From Caenorhabditis elegans (taxonomy: Eukaryota; Nematoda; Chromadorea; Rhabditida; Rhabditidae), in NCBI RefSeq assembly GCF_000002985.6, contig NC_003280.10, forward strand, positions 496,001 through 560,000: a DNA stretch of 64,000 bases, given 5' to 3'. Under the pieces are notes generated by a model that saw only the letters and a program-made list of their open reading frames with translations, did no database searches and had not been told where the DNA came from. Both the position numbers and the translations under genes were made by a program. The stretch's first letter is position 1. Every line of letters begins with the position of its first letter. Positions 26,612 to 38,633 of this stretch are shown in pieces.

Positions 26612-29600
26612 ATGTCAGTATCTTCCTACGATACTGCTCGTGGCAATGAGCTTCTGCCATTACGGGGCTCTCACCAGCCAACAATGGGTGAAATGTTCGC
26701 CTCCAGGGTTCGAGATTCCCGATCAATCACTGCTGATCAGGCATTGATCCATATGATAAAAGTGATGATGGGTACTGGAATGTTATCACTACCACTCGCG
26801 TTCAAGCATTCTGGAATTTGGCTCGGGCTCATTCTTTTGTGCTTCATTTGTTTGATTTGCATCTATTGTACCAGGCAGTTGATTTTTGGACAACATTATA
26901 TTACTTTTATGTAAGTTTTTCAAGGCTTTGAACCATTGAATTTACAATCCTGTGAATGAAAGCTTTCAAATAACCCCCTTATCGGCTTGTTTCTGTGCCG
27001 ATTGAAAATTGACCACGCGGTGCGGTCGCGTCGCGGTTTTTAGCCAAAATTTCAAAATCCACCGTTTCCAGCCAATATGGGGCTTAAATTGAAGCTCTCC
27101 GTGCTACCAATTCATCAAATCAAAGTTTTTTTTTCAAAATATAAAAATATTGAGTAAATGTTCTACAAAAAATTTTAGAGCCGCATCACCACGTTTTGAT
27201 TTAATACTCAAAATCAACCAATTCTAGCCAATATGGGGTCCAACTCAAAGCTCTCGGTATCTCAAACTTTATTTAAGCATACTTATGGCGAGTTTTCAAT
27301 AAACAAAACATGTTTTTCTAGTATTTCAGTGCGAGGCGGAGCGGTCGCGTCGCGGTTCTCAGCCAATTTTTTAAATCAACAGGTTCTAATAAATATGGGG
27401 CTTTAATTAAAGCTCTGGACTTCAGAAATTCAAATTTTGTACTTTAAACATAAAATTGTTGAATTTCAGAAAACGAGAGCAACGAATGGACTACGCCAAT
27501 GTAATGCGTTCCGCCGTAGAACTGGGTCCCGCCTGGATTCGCGGACACGGTTACCTCTTCAAACAAATGGTTAATATAAACATGTTCGTGGCTCAATTCG
27601 GCTTTTGCTGTGTATATTTCGTGTTTATGGCGGATAATTTGAAGCAATTCTTCGATCAAACTTCAAGTATTCATATATCTCAAGCCGGATGGATTGCTCT
27701 TTTGCTCATTCCTATTAGTGCTTTGTGCACAATTCGGGAGCTCAAGGCACTTGCTCCATTGGCTGCTGTAGCTAATTTTGTGTATATTATTGCAGTGGTT
27801 ATTGTTTTGGCAGACCTTTTCTCTGGTAAGTTATGAAAACTTCAGTTTCAAGCTGCGTTTTTCAATTTTAAAGTGAAAAAATTTGAATTTGTCATGAAAA
27901 AAACTTTGATTCAGCATCAAATTCCACTAAATTCCATCAACTTTGAAAAATCCACCAAAAACCGCGACGCAACCGCGCCGCTCGGTTCAAAATTTAGAGT
28001 TGCACAGAAGCGGTAATATATTCACTTATTAAAGTTGTAAAAATTGATTTTGTAACGTTATAGCTTCATTTTGACACTAAACCTGACCAAAATTGTTCAA
28101 TCTCAAAATTTTGTATAAAACCGCGTCGCGCGGTCGAAAATTCAAACGTAATAGAGTTTTAGTTACATTTCCAGCCACAAACTTTGGGAATTTGAATTTT
28201 TCAAATTTTTGCCTTAAAGTTACCATGAATTTTGACCAATATTGGCCGAATTTGAGAATTACACTACAAACCGCAAAGCGACCGCGACGCAGCCGCGCCG
28301 CAGCTCTAAAATCAAAATAATGAGAAATATGCCCTGATTATACTTATTTGAAAGCTCAAAACGTGAGGAATTTGAATTTTCCGCTAAAATATCTTTAATT
28401 TCCAGACTGGCAACCACTGGACTCCCTTCCAGCCTTTGGAGCTGTTGAAAACCTTCCATTATTTTTTGGAACAGTTATGTTTGCATTTGAAGGAGTCGCT
28501 GTAGTACTTCCAATTGAAAATCAAATGAATGAACCAATTCACTTTATTACCCCAAATGGAGTACTTAATACTTCCTGTATTTTAGTACTTTTGGTCTATA
28601 TGACTGTTGGATTCTTTGGATTTTTGAGATATGGAAATGATATTAAGGATACGTTGACACTTAATCTTCCACAGACTCCGTAGGTTGAATTTTTAGATTT
28701 TTATATAATATAAAACTTCTAAAATTGCAAAAAAAAAGTCAGGTTTGAACACAGTTCCAAGAGTTTTGGTTTTTTGAAGAAAAAAAACTAAATTCTTTAT
28801 TTTTTCAATTAAAAAAAACTAAACAGTGTTAAAAAATTTTTTTTTGAAATTTCCAAATTGTATGCAAAGAATAAACGAGTAATATTTTTCTAAATGAAAG
28901 TAACAAGTTTTAGAAAAAAAATTAAATTTCAGATTCTACCAAGCCATCAAAGTTATGTTCGTTCTTTGCATTTTGGTGTCCTACCCACTTCAATTTTATG
29001 TTCCGATGGAAAGAGTTGAAAAATGGATCAAGCGGAAGGTAATTATGAAACATAATCAGCTATTGACTGAGTAGCGACTCGGTGTGACACGGAGCTACTG
29101 ATTTGAGTTGTCCGCAACTTTAAAATTGTCATTTCTTTGTATTTTTCGGTTCAAAAACAATAGCAAAGCAGTTCTTCTGTAGATGAAAATTAACGGCAAA
29201 GACTAACTTTCAGGTGGTAGAAGCCAAGCAGGAGCCAATGATCTACGCTATTCGATTTGGAGGAGTTTTACTGACATGTAAGTGATTAAGTAGGAAAATT
29301 TTTAGCTTATAGTTAAAGCATGAAAATTTAAAAAATTCAAAAAATTGTTTTTCAAAAAAATAAATAACTCCAAAAATGTTTTCTCCAAAAATCAAAAACT
29401 CTCACAACTTTCTTTAATATCAACATTTTTTCTAACAAAAAAAAATTTAATTGATTAATAATAATTATAAAAAGTAATTTTAAAAATTTTTCTAAATTTT
29501 TATTCCAAAAATCAAAAACCCCTGTAACTTTCTTCAAACCCAACTTTTTTATTCAATTTTTTTTTGGTAAATATTTCAAAATTATCAAATTTTATTATTT

Positions 29601-29855
29601 TTAGGCGCAATGGCTCAATTAATCCCCCACCTTGCCCTATTCATCTCCTTAGTCGGAAGTGTCGCTGGAACATCCCTAACCCTCGTCTTTCCACCACTCA
29701 TTGAGCTTCTATGCTCTTATTCGAAACAAGAACTCACAAAATGGGTTTGGATAAGGAATATTGGATTGATGGCATTTGCAATGGTTGGATTCACAACTGG
29801 AACTTATGCCAGTATGGTTCAGATTATTGAGGCTTTTGGAAAAGAAGATATCTAG
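26612..29855 (+). CDS. SLC36-type proton-coupled amino-acid transporter
   Basis: Exons 26612-26910, 27470-27825, 28406-28679, 28933-29038, 29214-29277 and 29605-29855 encode 449 residues, a normal length for the family. PAT/SLC36 carriers (amino acid/auxin permease fold, eleven passes) move small amino acids with protons across lysosomal or plasma membranes and can signal to TORC1. Diagnostic pieces are the TM1 region HMIKVMMGTGMLSLPLAFK, the EGVAVVLPIENQM motif in the middle, NEPIHF just after it, LTLNLPQTP and SYPLQFYVPMERVEKWI. The N-terminal 45 residues are hydrophilic and cytosolic. The ATG follows a candidate trans-splice site by ten bases. AATAAA lies at 29965. No lesion was seen. Introns 1 and 2 carry the CGACGCGACCGCG module. 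Confidence 0.93.
26960..28380. repeat. CGACGCGACCGCG module cluster in SLC36 introns
   Basis: Cores occur near 27018, 27343, 27962, 28122 and 28273 in both orientations. They are followed by a shared phrase meaning roughly CCAATATGGGGCTTAAATT and AAGCTCT. The module interrupts introns 1 and 2 only and leaves the exons intact. Confidence 0.8.
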
Positions 29856-29964
29856 AAGAAAATGGAGAAAATCGAGATTTCGTAGTTATAATTTGATGAT
29901 TTTTTGATGACTTTTTTTAGTTTTTGAGTTTTTTTTTGAATTTTCATGCAAGTATATTTGAAAA

Positions 29965-29970
29965 AATAAA
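29965..29970 (+). terminator. Polyadenylation signal of the SLC36 gene
   Basis: AATAAA about 110 bases after the stop codon, the first canonical signal downstream. Confidence 0.6.
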
Positions 29971-29979
29971 AGTTTTTGA

Positions 29980-30663
29980 TCTCTCCGGACCCAAACATAT
30001 ACAAAAGAAATAATATTGCTGGCCGGGTCGTACAGAAGAGTCACAGGCTTAAGTCTAGGCTATTTCCTAGACAGTTTAAGCTCGGGCTCAGGCTTAGGCT
30101 TAGGCTAAGGCTTATCTCCGCAGTCTCGCCAAAAAAATTGAAACTTATTTTGCCATTCCAGTCAAATACATTTTTTCACATCTAAAATTAAGTTCTTTTC
30201 AAAATTTGAGATTTTGAATTTCAATAGAATGACTTATGAAAAATAATTATTGAAAAAAACCGCGACGGGAACGCGCCGCGTGGTCGAAAATTTGTGAAAA
30301 CTCGAAAATACTGCTCATTCTTAAAATAACCAGGCATTTTCTAGAATTTTTGAAAATTTTCAGTTTTAAATGCCATTTGAAACCTCTAAAACTTGCCACT
30401 TAACAGATCATAAACGTTTTCCGGCTCAATTTTTCCGGATTTTCTCACATTTCTGCTTTCCTGAAACTAAACAACACATGTATATTCTCTGCTTTATCTC
30501 TGAAGCTCATGAGCTCCGCGAGCTCTGAAGTTCCCCTCTGCAAAAAGTGTAATTTTTGTTGTGTGTGGCATGCGTTCTGCCGTTGGGCACCACACCACCT
30601 GACGCAAGAAAAGAGTTGGCAAAAGCTTCTTCTTTTTACTTATTTTCCTGATTTTCCATCGAG
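29980..30663. repeat. Spacer with degenerate TTAGGC-type repeats
   Basis: About 30040-30115 holds several GGCTTAGGCTTAGGCTAAGG-like units, an interstitial telomere-type tract. A CGACGGGAACGCGCCGCG module lies near 30260. A GC-balanced stretch at 30490-30650 just before the next start codon is the likely promoter or 5' UTR of the receptor gene. Confidence 0.6.
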
Positions 30664-33600
30664 ATGAGGAACATTTTCTTATTTCTAGTACTATTATCGA
30701 TTGGAGTTTGCAGGTAAGAAAAAACCGAAAAAATCGAAAATTTTGGATTTTGGGAAATCTTGAATTTCCGAATTTTTTAGAAATTACTAGCATTTTTCAG
30801 AAGTTTGCCAATTTTTTTTGAACAATCGCAATCAATTAATTAATTAATTTACCGCCTAATTTTTTCTGGAAAATTCGAAATTTTATAAAATTTATTATAG
30901 AAAATTCAATTTTTGCCTCAAAAATTACCGTATATTCTCTATTAGTGCGACTTGATTACTTCGGTGTTATTCTTGTTCATTGTACAATGTTTTCTTATAA
31001 ATTCTCATTTAGACATTAAATTTTATAAAATTAGTGTCTCTATGAGGCGAAAATACGCAGTTTTCATGAGTTTTCACATAAAATATGAGGTTTTATGAGT
31101 GAATTTTGAGGTCACTACTTAACCTCAAAATAAATATTAGTTATCGGAAATTAGTGCGGCGGTCTCTAGTAGTACGGCAGTCTCTAATAGTGCGCAAGTC
31201 GCGGAAAGCTCGGAAATTAGTGCGGCATGCCGCACTAATAGAGAATATACGGTAGTTAAAATTTTGAGCTGAATTTTGCTTAAAAAATGTTTAGAACTAA
31301 AAATTCGAGTTTACCGTCAAATTTATAAAATTGAAAAGTCCCAAGTTCAATCTTTGATTGTTTTGAAAATTTCTCGACTGGAAATTCAAACGTCAAATTT
31401 TCAATAATTTTTGGGAAAAAAACTTGGACTCAAATTTAATAAATTTATGGCAGCGAAATTCAAATTTCAATTATTCCTGCAATTTCAACAAAAAATAAAC
31501 AAAAGGAAATAATTTCCAGTGCCCAAAAAGCTTTCCACTCGAGACGTCTTGGTACGGAAGGACAAATTGTTGGACGGATACTGTCGGAATATGACTCCAG
31601 CAGTAGACCACCGGTTAGAGATCACGCTGATAATTCTGCAATTTTGGTTATCACCAATATCTTCATCAACAGGCTCATTTGGCACAATAACTATGCGGTA
31701 AGGAAACAAAAATTACTCCAAACGTGTTGTAAATTTTCTCCTGAATTTTTCAGGAAGTAGATCTCTACCTCCGTCAGCAATGGCAGGATAGTCGTTTGAA
31801 ATACGACGTGGACACTCGCGAAGGAATTGATGAGATCCGTTTGCCTGGAAATCGTAAAATCTGGGAACCGGATACCTACTTCACGTCGGGAAAAGAACTG
31901 AGCAGAAATGAAAAAAACTCGAAGCACATCGTCGTGGAGCCCAGTGGATATATTCGATCTTCTGAGAGGGTTCTTTTGGAGTTACCGTATGCCTATGGTA
32001 CCATGTTCCCATTTACGAATTCCAGACAGTTTACGATTAAACTTGGCAGTTGTGAGTTTGGAGTTTTTGCAGAAATTTGACCTAAAAATCTTGAAAAACT
32101 TAAACAATTTTTATTCCTAACTTCATTTTTCAATTTGGAGTTCCAAATAAGTCTCCAAAAATACCATGATTTTGTGTTTTTTTTTGTTACAAAATTCAGT
32201 GCAATCTGTCTTGAAATTAAATCCCAAGCAATTACGAAAAATCGAGCTACAGTAACCCAAAACACGCGATTTTACGACAAATTGTACGAATGTTTGAATT
32301 AAAATAGATATATAGTTTACTAGAAACAGTATTTGAAGCTATCTGCTTCCTCAAAAGTTTTGTGCAAATTTTCGTAAAATTACGTGTTAAGTACGCAGTT
32401 ACCCTTTTCACGACAAAATACACACGTTTCAGTAACTTAAAAACTTTTGAAGTGTTGCGAACAAATTACTCTTTAACATGCAGTTTTAGGACTTTTGCGT
32501 AAATTGTCGTAAGATCTGAGGTTAAGTACGTATACAACAAGCAACTACAGTAACCCAAAACCCCAGATTTCACGATAAATTACCGAATTTCAAAAAATTT
32601 CCAACAAAAAATCGAGATTTTATTCTAGTTTTGCGCTAAGTCTACGATCTGGCGTGAAAAATTCACTAGTTTCTTCCGATTTTGAACTCAATCTCCTATT
32701 TCCAGACAACTACGACATTGACGATATTGTGTACCTCTGGGCCAACTCCCCACCTCTAGTTAACCCCATTGAAGTGTCTCAGGATCTTTTGAAAGGAGAT
32801 CTGACATTCGAAGAAGCCAGTGCAGGAGACTGTGTCGGTAACTATACAGTTGGCGTCTATTCCTGTATTGATGCACATGTATATTTCTCTGCCAGTACGA
32901 TTTCCGGGCTCATGTCATGGTTTTTGCCCAGCTTATTCCTTCTGATTGGGTCTTGGCTTCATTTTTGGATTCATGGAAGTTGGTCGGTCCCGAGAACTAT
33001 TTCTGCTGCTGTTCCATTTTTCATCTTGGCTGCGTACTACGTAAGTTTTTCGAGTTTCAGCACAAAATGCAACAGTTACGAAAAATCATAAAAACATAGA
33101 TGCGTCGCGGTCGCGTCGCGTTTTTTACACAAATTTCAAAAGAATCCAATTATAGCCATTATGGGGCTTATTTTGAAGCTTATAACGTCAGCAATCTGAA
33201 TTTGAAACAAAAGTTCAACTTCAAAATTATTTTATTTAGATTTTAAAATAAAAAAAAACGAGTTTTTATCAAAAGTCCACCGAAATTTACTTCAACTATC
33301 GAACTAAAAAATCGAACTTTTGACTTCAAGAGCTTAAATATAACACCCATTCTGACTAGATTAGTTCAATTTTGAATGATTCGGTAGCTTTTGAGCTGCG
33401 TAGCGTTCGCGCCGCGGCTCAAAAAGTTTCATAACTATGAGCATAAAACGTTCATTTTCAAAATTTTCCCTTAAAAAAATATGAAAAACCGCAACGCGAC
33501 CGCGCCGCGACCGCACCGCGAGAAATACATTTCAAAGTTGGTTGAATTAAGCCAATATTGGGATTATTTTAAAGCACTCAATGTCAATAATCTGATCTTT

Positions 33601-34220
33601 GATGCAATTTACAAAAATTTCATAGTGTTTAATAAAATTTTAGAAAATTTCGAAATTTCGAAATTTTTTTAAACAATTGTGAAAGCCGATTAGAACACTT
33701 TGAATATATGTTTATCAAATTTCTAGCGTTTCTAGCCACAAAAATTTTAAAACATATCACGAAAAACCGCGACGCGACCGCACCGCAAGCCAGAATCATA
33801 AAAGTTGTCCATAATAGGTCGACATGGGACTTATTTTAAAGCTCTTAAAATAAGAATTTCAAAGTTTCAAATTAAAAATTCAAATACTTTCTAAAACATT
33901 TATTCCAGATCTTCATGAGAGAAGACTCCTACACTCAAGCTCAAGGTGCCTGGCTAGCCTTCTGCCTTGTGCTCACCTTCTTCTCATTTGTTGAATATTT
34001 CCTTGTCATCTGCTGTGGAGGACGCCGTTCCATCCGTTACAAGACCCTCGGACCACAGGAAGACCACCCAATGGGAGCAGCCAAGGAGACCGTGGAGGTC
34101 GCCTATAACGAGGGGTGCGCCTCATTTAGAGATAATAATGGAATTGATGTGATCTCTCGTGTTGCTTTTCCTATTGTCACTATTGTATTTTTGATTATTT
34201 ACTTTATTTTTATTGTTTAA
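30664..34220 (+). CDS. Cys-loop-family ligand-gated ion channel subunit, lacking the Cys-loop cysteines
   Basis: Exons 30664-30713, 31520-31697, 31754-32051, 32706-33040 and 33909-34220 encode 390 residues. Exon 1 is a signal peptide (MRNIFLFLVLLSIGVC). The extracellular domain has IFINRLI, YLRQQWQDSRL, IWEPDTYF, and FPFTNSRQFTIKLGSYNYD leading to DDIVYLW. C218 and C229, ten residues apart, correspond to the second disulfide of glycine/glutamate-type subunits. M1 is about 243-265, M2 about 270-290 opening with SVPRT, M3 about 300-322 and M4 the last 22 residues. The intracellular loop is short, about 45 residues. This is the anion-type pattern of worm LGC/GGR subunits, so a membrane receptor subunit in neurons or muscle is likely. 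Oddities: exon 3 encodes no cysteine at all, and M2 has Phe at the expected 9' position. The ligand cannot be told. Confidence 0.88.
30926..31255. mobile_element. MITE in intron 1 of the receptor gene
   Basis: ACCGTATATTCTCTATTAGT at 30929 returns inverted as ACTAATAGAGAATATACGGT ending near 31253. The interior repeats fragments such as GGAAATTAGTGCGGC. About 330 bp, no coding capacity. Confidence 0.85.
33090..33860. repeat. CGACGCG module cluster in intron 4 of the receptor gene
   Basis: Cores near 33103, 33408, 33490 and 33768 are each followed by the phrase resembling AGCCAATATGGGGCTTATTT and AAGCTCT. The same family occurs in the SLC36 introns and at 45.6-46.4 kb. Confidence 0.8.
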
Positions 34221-34896
34221 AAATTGAGATTTTTTTGAAAAGTGTTAAAAACTCAACAGCTTCTGAAATATCTAGTGCTTATTTTATTATCAGTTTTCAA
34301 CAATATTTCTTTTAAGAAATGAATACTTTTTTTTCCACAAAGAACTATAATTTTAAAGAATAAATCCAACTTCTTTAAAAATTAATATCAAACGTTAGTA
34401 GGTGCCAGAAGCTTCGGATAATAAGAAAGTGAATCAAAAAATCTAGCTTTAATTTTAAAGGCATAAAATTGGGTAAATATAAATTAAAATCCAAGATTCA
34501 GAATCTCTTAAATAAAAACAAAATTTACATATTTTATTGAAACCTTATCTTCTATCAAATGACTTTAAAGGTGGAGTAGCGCCAGTTGGAACATTGTCAA
34601 AATACACTTACAATGATCCAAAACGACCAAATACCATAATAAAAGACTCCAAAAATGTTTAGATTTTTGATAATTTACGATCAAAGTTTTGGCAAATTGT
34701 CAAAATTTTGAAAAATATGAGATTTTGAAAAAATCCAAAGCAATGTAGCATGTTCAAGAAAATCATTTTTGCTCCAAAAAAAGTATATTAGATGATCGAT
34801 AACATGCTCGTGTTAGCTCACAGGTTTAAATAAATTAACAAAACGATTCAAGAAAATGGTAATTTATATTGCAAAAATTCAAAAAGCATGTAAATA
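34221..34896. other. Convergent 3' spacer between receptor and F-box genes
   Basis: AT-rich sequence. AATAAA occurs near 34361 on the plus strand. Nothing else recognised. Confidence 0.5.
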
Positions 34897-37206
34897 TTAA
34901 TTATCCGTAAAGCGAAACAATGTTTGTTGATCCATCGGGAATCTATCATGCCATATGAGAAAGTACATGGTATCATATTCGACTAAAATAGTTGCAAGTA
35001 GACCGTCACTTCTTTCGATATCGCGTCCTTTTAAACAATCAACGACTTCCAGATCATCACTGAAATAAGTTTGGGTTTAGTTCAGAACCATAACTTATTA
35101 GGCATGAGCTTATTATCAAACTCACTAGAAATATCTTGCTCGACGTTTTGGATTCCACTCGGAGTGTGGCAAACCATCACATAAGTCATCAGTCCACTCA
35201 TAAGGCCAGTAGTTTAATTGAAATCTTCGTAGTTTTGACATATTTCCGGCAAACCAGTATTGAATGTGCCAGTTTAGTTGTATTCCCGAGAATCCACCAA
35301 AATAATCGAATCGAATCGTTTCGCAATTCATCAGTTTCAAATCGTCTAATGTTAATTTTGGGCATCTTCGTAAGTCCAACCGTGGAATATTGTAAAACTT
35401 AAAAAAAGAGTAGTGTATTTTAGGAAATTACTGATACATAATGTTATTTATTGCAATACGATTTTTTAATCGTGTCATAAGAAAAACTTGCAGAATAGGA
35501 ACTTAAACTATCACTTTTACCAAAGGAAAAATAGGAAAGTAAGCAAGCATTTCTTACAAAGTTTTTTTGCAAACACAGACTCGGTAAGTAGCTTGAAATG
35601 CTGATAAAACATTTTCAGAATTTCCCGTTTTTTTAAACTACATCATTAAGTACTGAAATATGTGCTACATACATTTTAAACTTACCAGTTTTATGAGTTT
35701 TTTGTTGAACCCGACTAGTTGAAAACTACAATTTGAAAATCCAAATTTCAAATCGAAATTCTTCAATATGAATTCCACGTCTTCTGTGTCAACGAACGAT
35801 AGCTCGCCGAGAACTTTAACAAAATGGCATTTCCGAAATAATGGATGACTCAGTGCGGATTTGAATTCCCCAAAGATTTCATCACGTTCCATTGCCAATT
35901 CAACATGGTCGATTTTAAATGAATCATTTAAAATGCCCAAAAGATTGATTAACTCTTGTGAAGTTTCATAGGACAAGCATGGCGACTTGTTCACATCCTT
36001 GTGGTACGTGCTGGAAAACTTTTGTTTTTCAAAAAGTAAGTAGTATATTGTCAATGGGCTATTGTTAAAAAAGGCGGAAAGAATATCGTTAAAATTAAAA
36101 ATTTTGCCGTTTTTTTGAGTCAAAAAAAAATCCTACCAAAACAGATTAATAAAATAATGGACGTTCTGATGAGTTGCCCAGTTGATTCCTTGTTCTTGAT
36201 TCATCATAAAGTGATAAGCAAATTGCATATCTCTCTCTGTTTCCAAAACTGTTATCCTTCGATACCAGAAATAGTTTCCCAATTCGGAAGAATACTCATC
36301 ATAGCATTCAATGATTACGTTGAAAATTTTTCGATTTACTTGTTTCAAACTCCGTCGGAAACGAGTAGATGTCCTAGCCAAATCGATTCTGAAAATTTTC
36401 TAACTTTGTGTTTCACTGTTCAAGAAATTTAATGATAATTATTGTTTCTCCTTGCATTTTTTAAACTAATTTTAATCGGTCCGTAGCAGCAGAGGCACTT
36501 GGTTTTTATTTTTTTACGGAATCAACATTTGCAAAATCCTCTGTTTCTCATCGTTGTGTCGAACTTTTTTCTTGAAACTGTATATGAAAATATAGAAAAA
36601 TACTTGTACTTTTTGAAAATAACTTTACAAAAACTGTGCCACAGTCTAAATGTGCCGATCGGCACTTTCACAGGCCATTTTTCAAATTTAATGCGTTTTT
36701 TGAGCAACTTTTCAAATATTTTATTGAAGTTGTCTGCAACAAAATTGAAGTTGTCTGCAAGAAGTACGAATATTTCTCTATATTTTTGTATAAATTCCAG
36801 AAAAAAATTCACCACAACGATGAGAAAAGGTCCGTAGGGTTGCAAGACTAACAGAGGAAATACGGTAAATTTCAAGACTAAAAATTAGAAAAAAATCAAT
36901 TTCAAATTTAGTGCGCAGACTGGAATTTAAATATTGGGCCTAGTTTTTTCGATTATCTTAATTTGTGGTGTGCTAGACCCCGCCCAGAAAAAGGTAACTT
37001 ACACTTCATTAATATTCATTGAATTTATTACAGTTCTGAATGCAACACGCTGAAGTTTTGTTAGTCGGAATGGTTTTTTTTGTAAAAGTTTTTTAAAAAT
37101 TTTTTCTGTACATGATAAGGGATTAACTCACTTTAAATTTTATTTTTATGACCGCAAATATTGAAATGACGGCGATGATTAAGAGTGTCAGAAAGTCGAG
37201 GAGCAT
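34897..37206 (-). CDS. F-box protein with N-terminal transmembrane exon (copy A)
   Basis: Exons in coding order: 37206-37132 (25 residues, MLLDFLTLLIIAVISIFAVI, one hydrophobic span), F-box exon ending 37003, then 36388-36137, 36010-35686, 35397-35126 and 35059-34897. Phases match the paralog at 39578-42509 throughout. F-box proteins are substrate receptors of SCF ubiquitin ligases. The F-box core here is RVAFRTVINSMNINEV. The C-terminal half (LDDLKLMNCETIRF, YWFAGNMSKLRRFQL, GRDIERSDGLLATI) resembles the F-box-associated domain of the large nematode family, probably FBA_2 type. The acceptor that would begin the F-box exon at 37079 reads AA instead of AG. An in-phase CTTCAG acceptor gives a start at 37049, losing ten residues and a total of 377 residues. 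If that site is not used the gene is broken. The intron 36389-37002 contains a MITE. Confidence 0.65.
36483..36870. mobile_element. MITE in an F-box gene intron
   Basis: TCTCATCGTTGTG near 36548 returns inverted as CACAACGATGAGA near 36812. Extended arms include AAATATAGAAAAATACTTGTAC against its diverged complement. Outer ends share GGTCCGTAG and CCTCTGTT. About 390 bp, non-coding. Confidence 0.75.
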
Positions 37207-37306
37207 TTTGAAAAGGCAAAAAAAAACAAAAAAGAATATTGATCGACACAGTAACACAATAAGAGAAACAGAGCACTGGTTAGAGAGAGACGTCACGGGC
37301 AGATGG
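37177..37306. repeat. Duplicated 5' segment of F-box copy A (partner 37944-38075)
   Basis: The sequence from GATTAAGAGTGTCAGAAAGT through GACGTCACGGGCAGATGG includes the start codon of copy A's transmembrane exon read on the minus strand. It reappears almost unchanged at 37944-38075. The pair shows that the 5' end of copy A was duplicated into the neighbouring unit. Confidence 0.9.
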
Positions 37307-37378
37307 GGTCTCCCCACCGGGAAGGCTCAATAAGATCCTGACTATGAGAGGTCAACAGATGTAAATAACTGTTGGTCA

Positions 37379-37398
37379 GGGGGGGGGGGGGGGGGGGG
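37379..37398. repeat. Run of 20 guanines
   Basis: Uninterrupted G20, able to form a G-quadruplex. It abuts the left target site of the apparent hAT-like element at 37409. Confidence 0.95.
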
Positions 37399-37408
37399 TG
37401 TTATGCAA

Positions 37409-38633
37409 CAGGGCTGAGCTGAAAATAAATTTTGCCGGAAATTCACAATTTAAGGTAACATTTGGCCAAACGAAATTTGTTTCGTTTTGTAATTTTTTGC
37501 AAAATTAATTTACTCAAAAATTTCAGTAATTTTTGTTTTGTTTCGTAGACTTTGTCAAATGTTCTGAATTTTCAGTCAAATTTTCAGTTTTTTTACAAAT
37601 AAATAATTTTCTGGCATATTTTTTATTAATTCTGTGAGTTTTGTGAGATATTATTGGAATTATAAATGTTCAAATTTTATGTGTCTCTTTTTTAGGTCTG
37701 ACATGAGGTGTACTCCTCCTTTCATTGTATCGTATAGCGCATCTGTTGACCTCTCCTCTTCCTACCTACGCAGAAGACATCTGAGTGCTCTTTTTCTCTG
37801 TATACATCATTATAGTACTGTCTGGGTCGATATTTATTTCAAGTAAATCTCAAAATGTTCAAATATTTGTTGGTTTTACTAATAACAATCGGCCTTGTAA
37901 TAGCTGTGGCAATACCAATAATATTCAAACTTCTCGTCGTAAGTGATTAAGAGTATCAGAAAGTCGAGGAGCATTTTGAAAAGGCAAAAAAAAAACAAAA
38001 AAGAATATTGATCGACACAGTAACACAATAAGAGAAACAGAGCACTGGTTAGAGAGAGACGTCACGGGCAGATGGCAAATTGATTTGTCGACAAATTCGG
38101 CAAATTTTAATTTTCGGTAAATTGCCGATTTGCTGTTTGCCGGGCATCAGACTTGTCGGAAATAATCAAAGGTAGGGCCACTGTTTTGAAGCATAGGTCT
38201 CACCACGACAACTTACTACTGAAAACAATTTTAAAATGTTCCCGTTTCAATTTTGTGTTTTTTGAATAATTTCGTTGTTTTTTAAGGTAACGTAATAAAT
38301 ATCTCACACTAATTGATGATTTGAATAATGAAAAATGGTGAAATTAATGTATAAATCATATTCATCATCAAAACCAAAATCTGATAAGTTGCATCAAGTA
38401 AGTTTCATAAGAACTTAAGTTGTATAATTTTCGTTGACAAGAATAGTTTTTGAAAATTCAGAAAAAAAATTAAGTGTTTCTTTTTTCCAGTAATTTGCCC
38501 ACAATTTTCGGCAATTGCCGTTTTTCCGGCAAATTCGGCAAATCGGCAAATTGCCGGTTTGCCGATTTGCCGGAAGTTTCAATTCCGGTAATTTGCCGAT
38601 TTGCCGGAAAAAATCGTTTGCCGCCCACCCCTG
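37409..38633. mobile_element. hAT-like non-autonomous element carrying F-box gene fragments
   Basis: The left end CAGGGCTGAGCTGA and right end, read inward, CAGGGGTGGGCGGCAAACG have the CAGGG start typical of hAT elements. The flanks TTATGCAA (37401-37408) and TTATGCAC (38634-38641) look like an 8-bp target duplication with one change. The right half (from about 38080) is a tract of GCCGATTTGCCGG units. The left half contains the duplicated transmembrane exon of copy B and the 5' fragment of copy A. No transposase is present. The alternative is a short MITE into which a segmental duplication fell. Confidence 0.5.
37544..37943 (+). pseudogene. Duplicated 5' end of F-box copy B, cut after the transmembrane exon
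   Basis: Nearly identical to 39259-39665, including about 300 bp upstream and the exon 37855-37938 (MFKYLLVLLITIGLVIAVAI, one Thr-to-Pro change further on). The donor GTAAGT is present, but sequence switches at once to the fragment copied from copy A. No F-box exon follows, so it is a promoter-plus-first-exon orphan. Confidence 0.85.
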
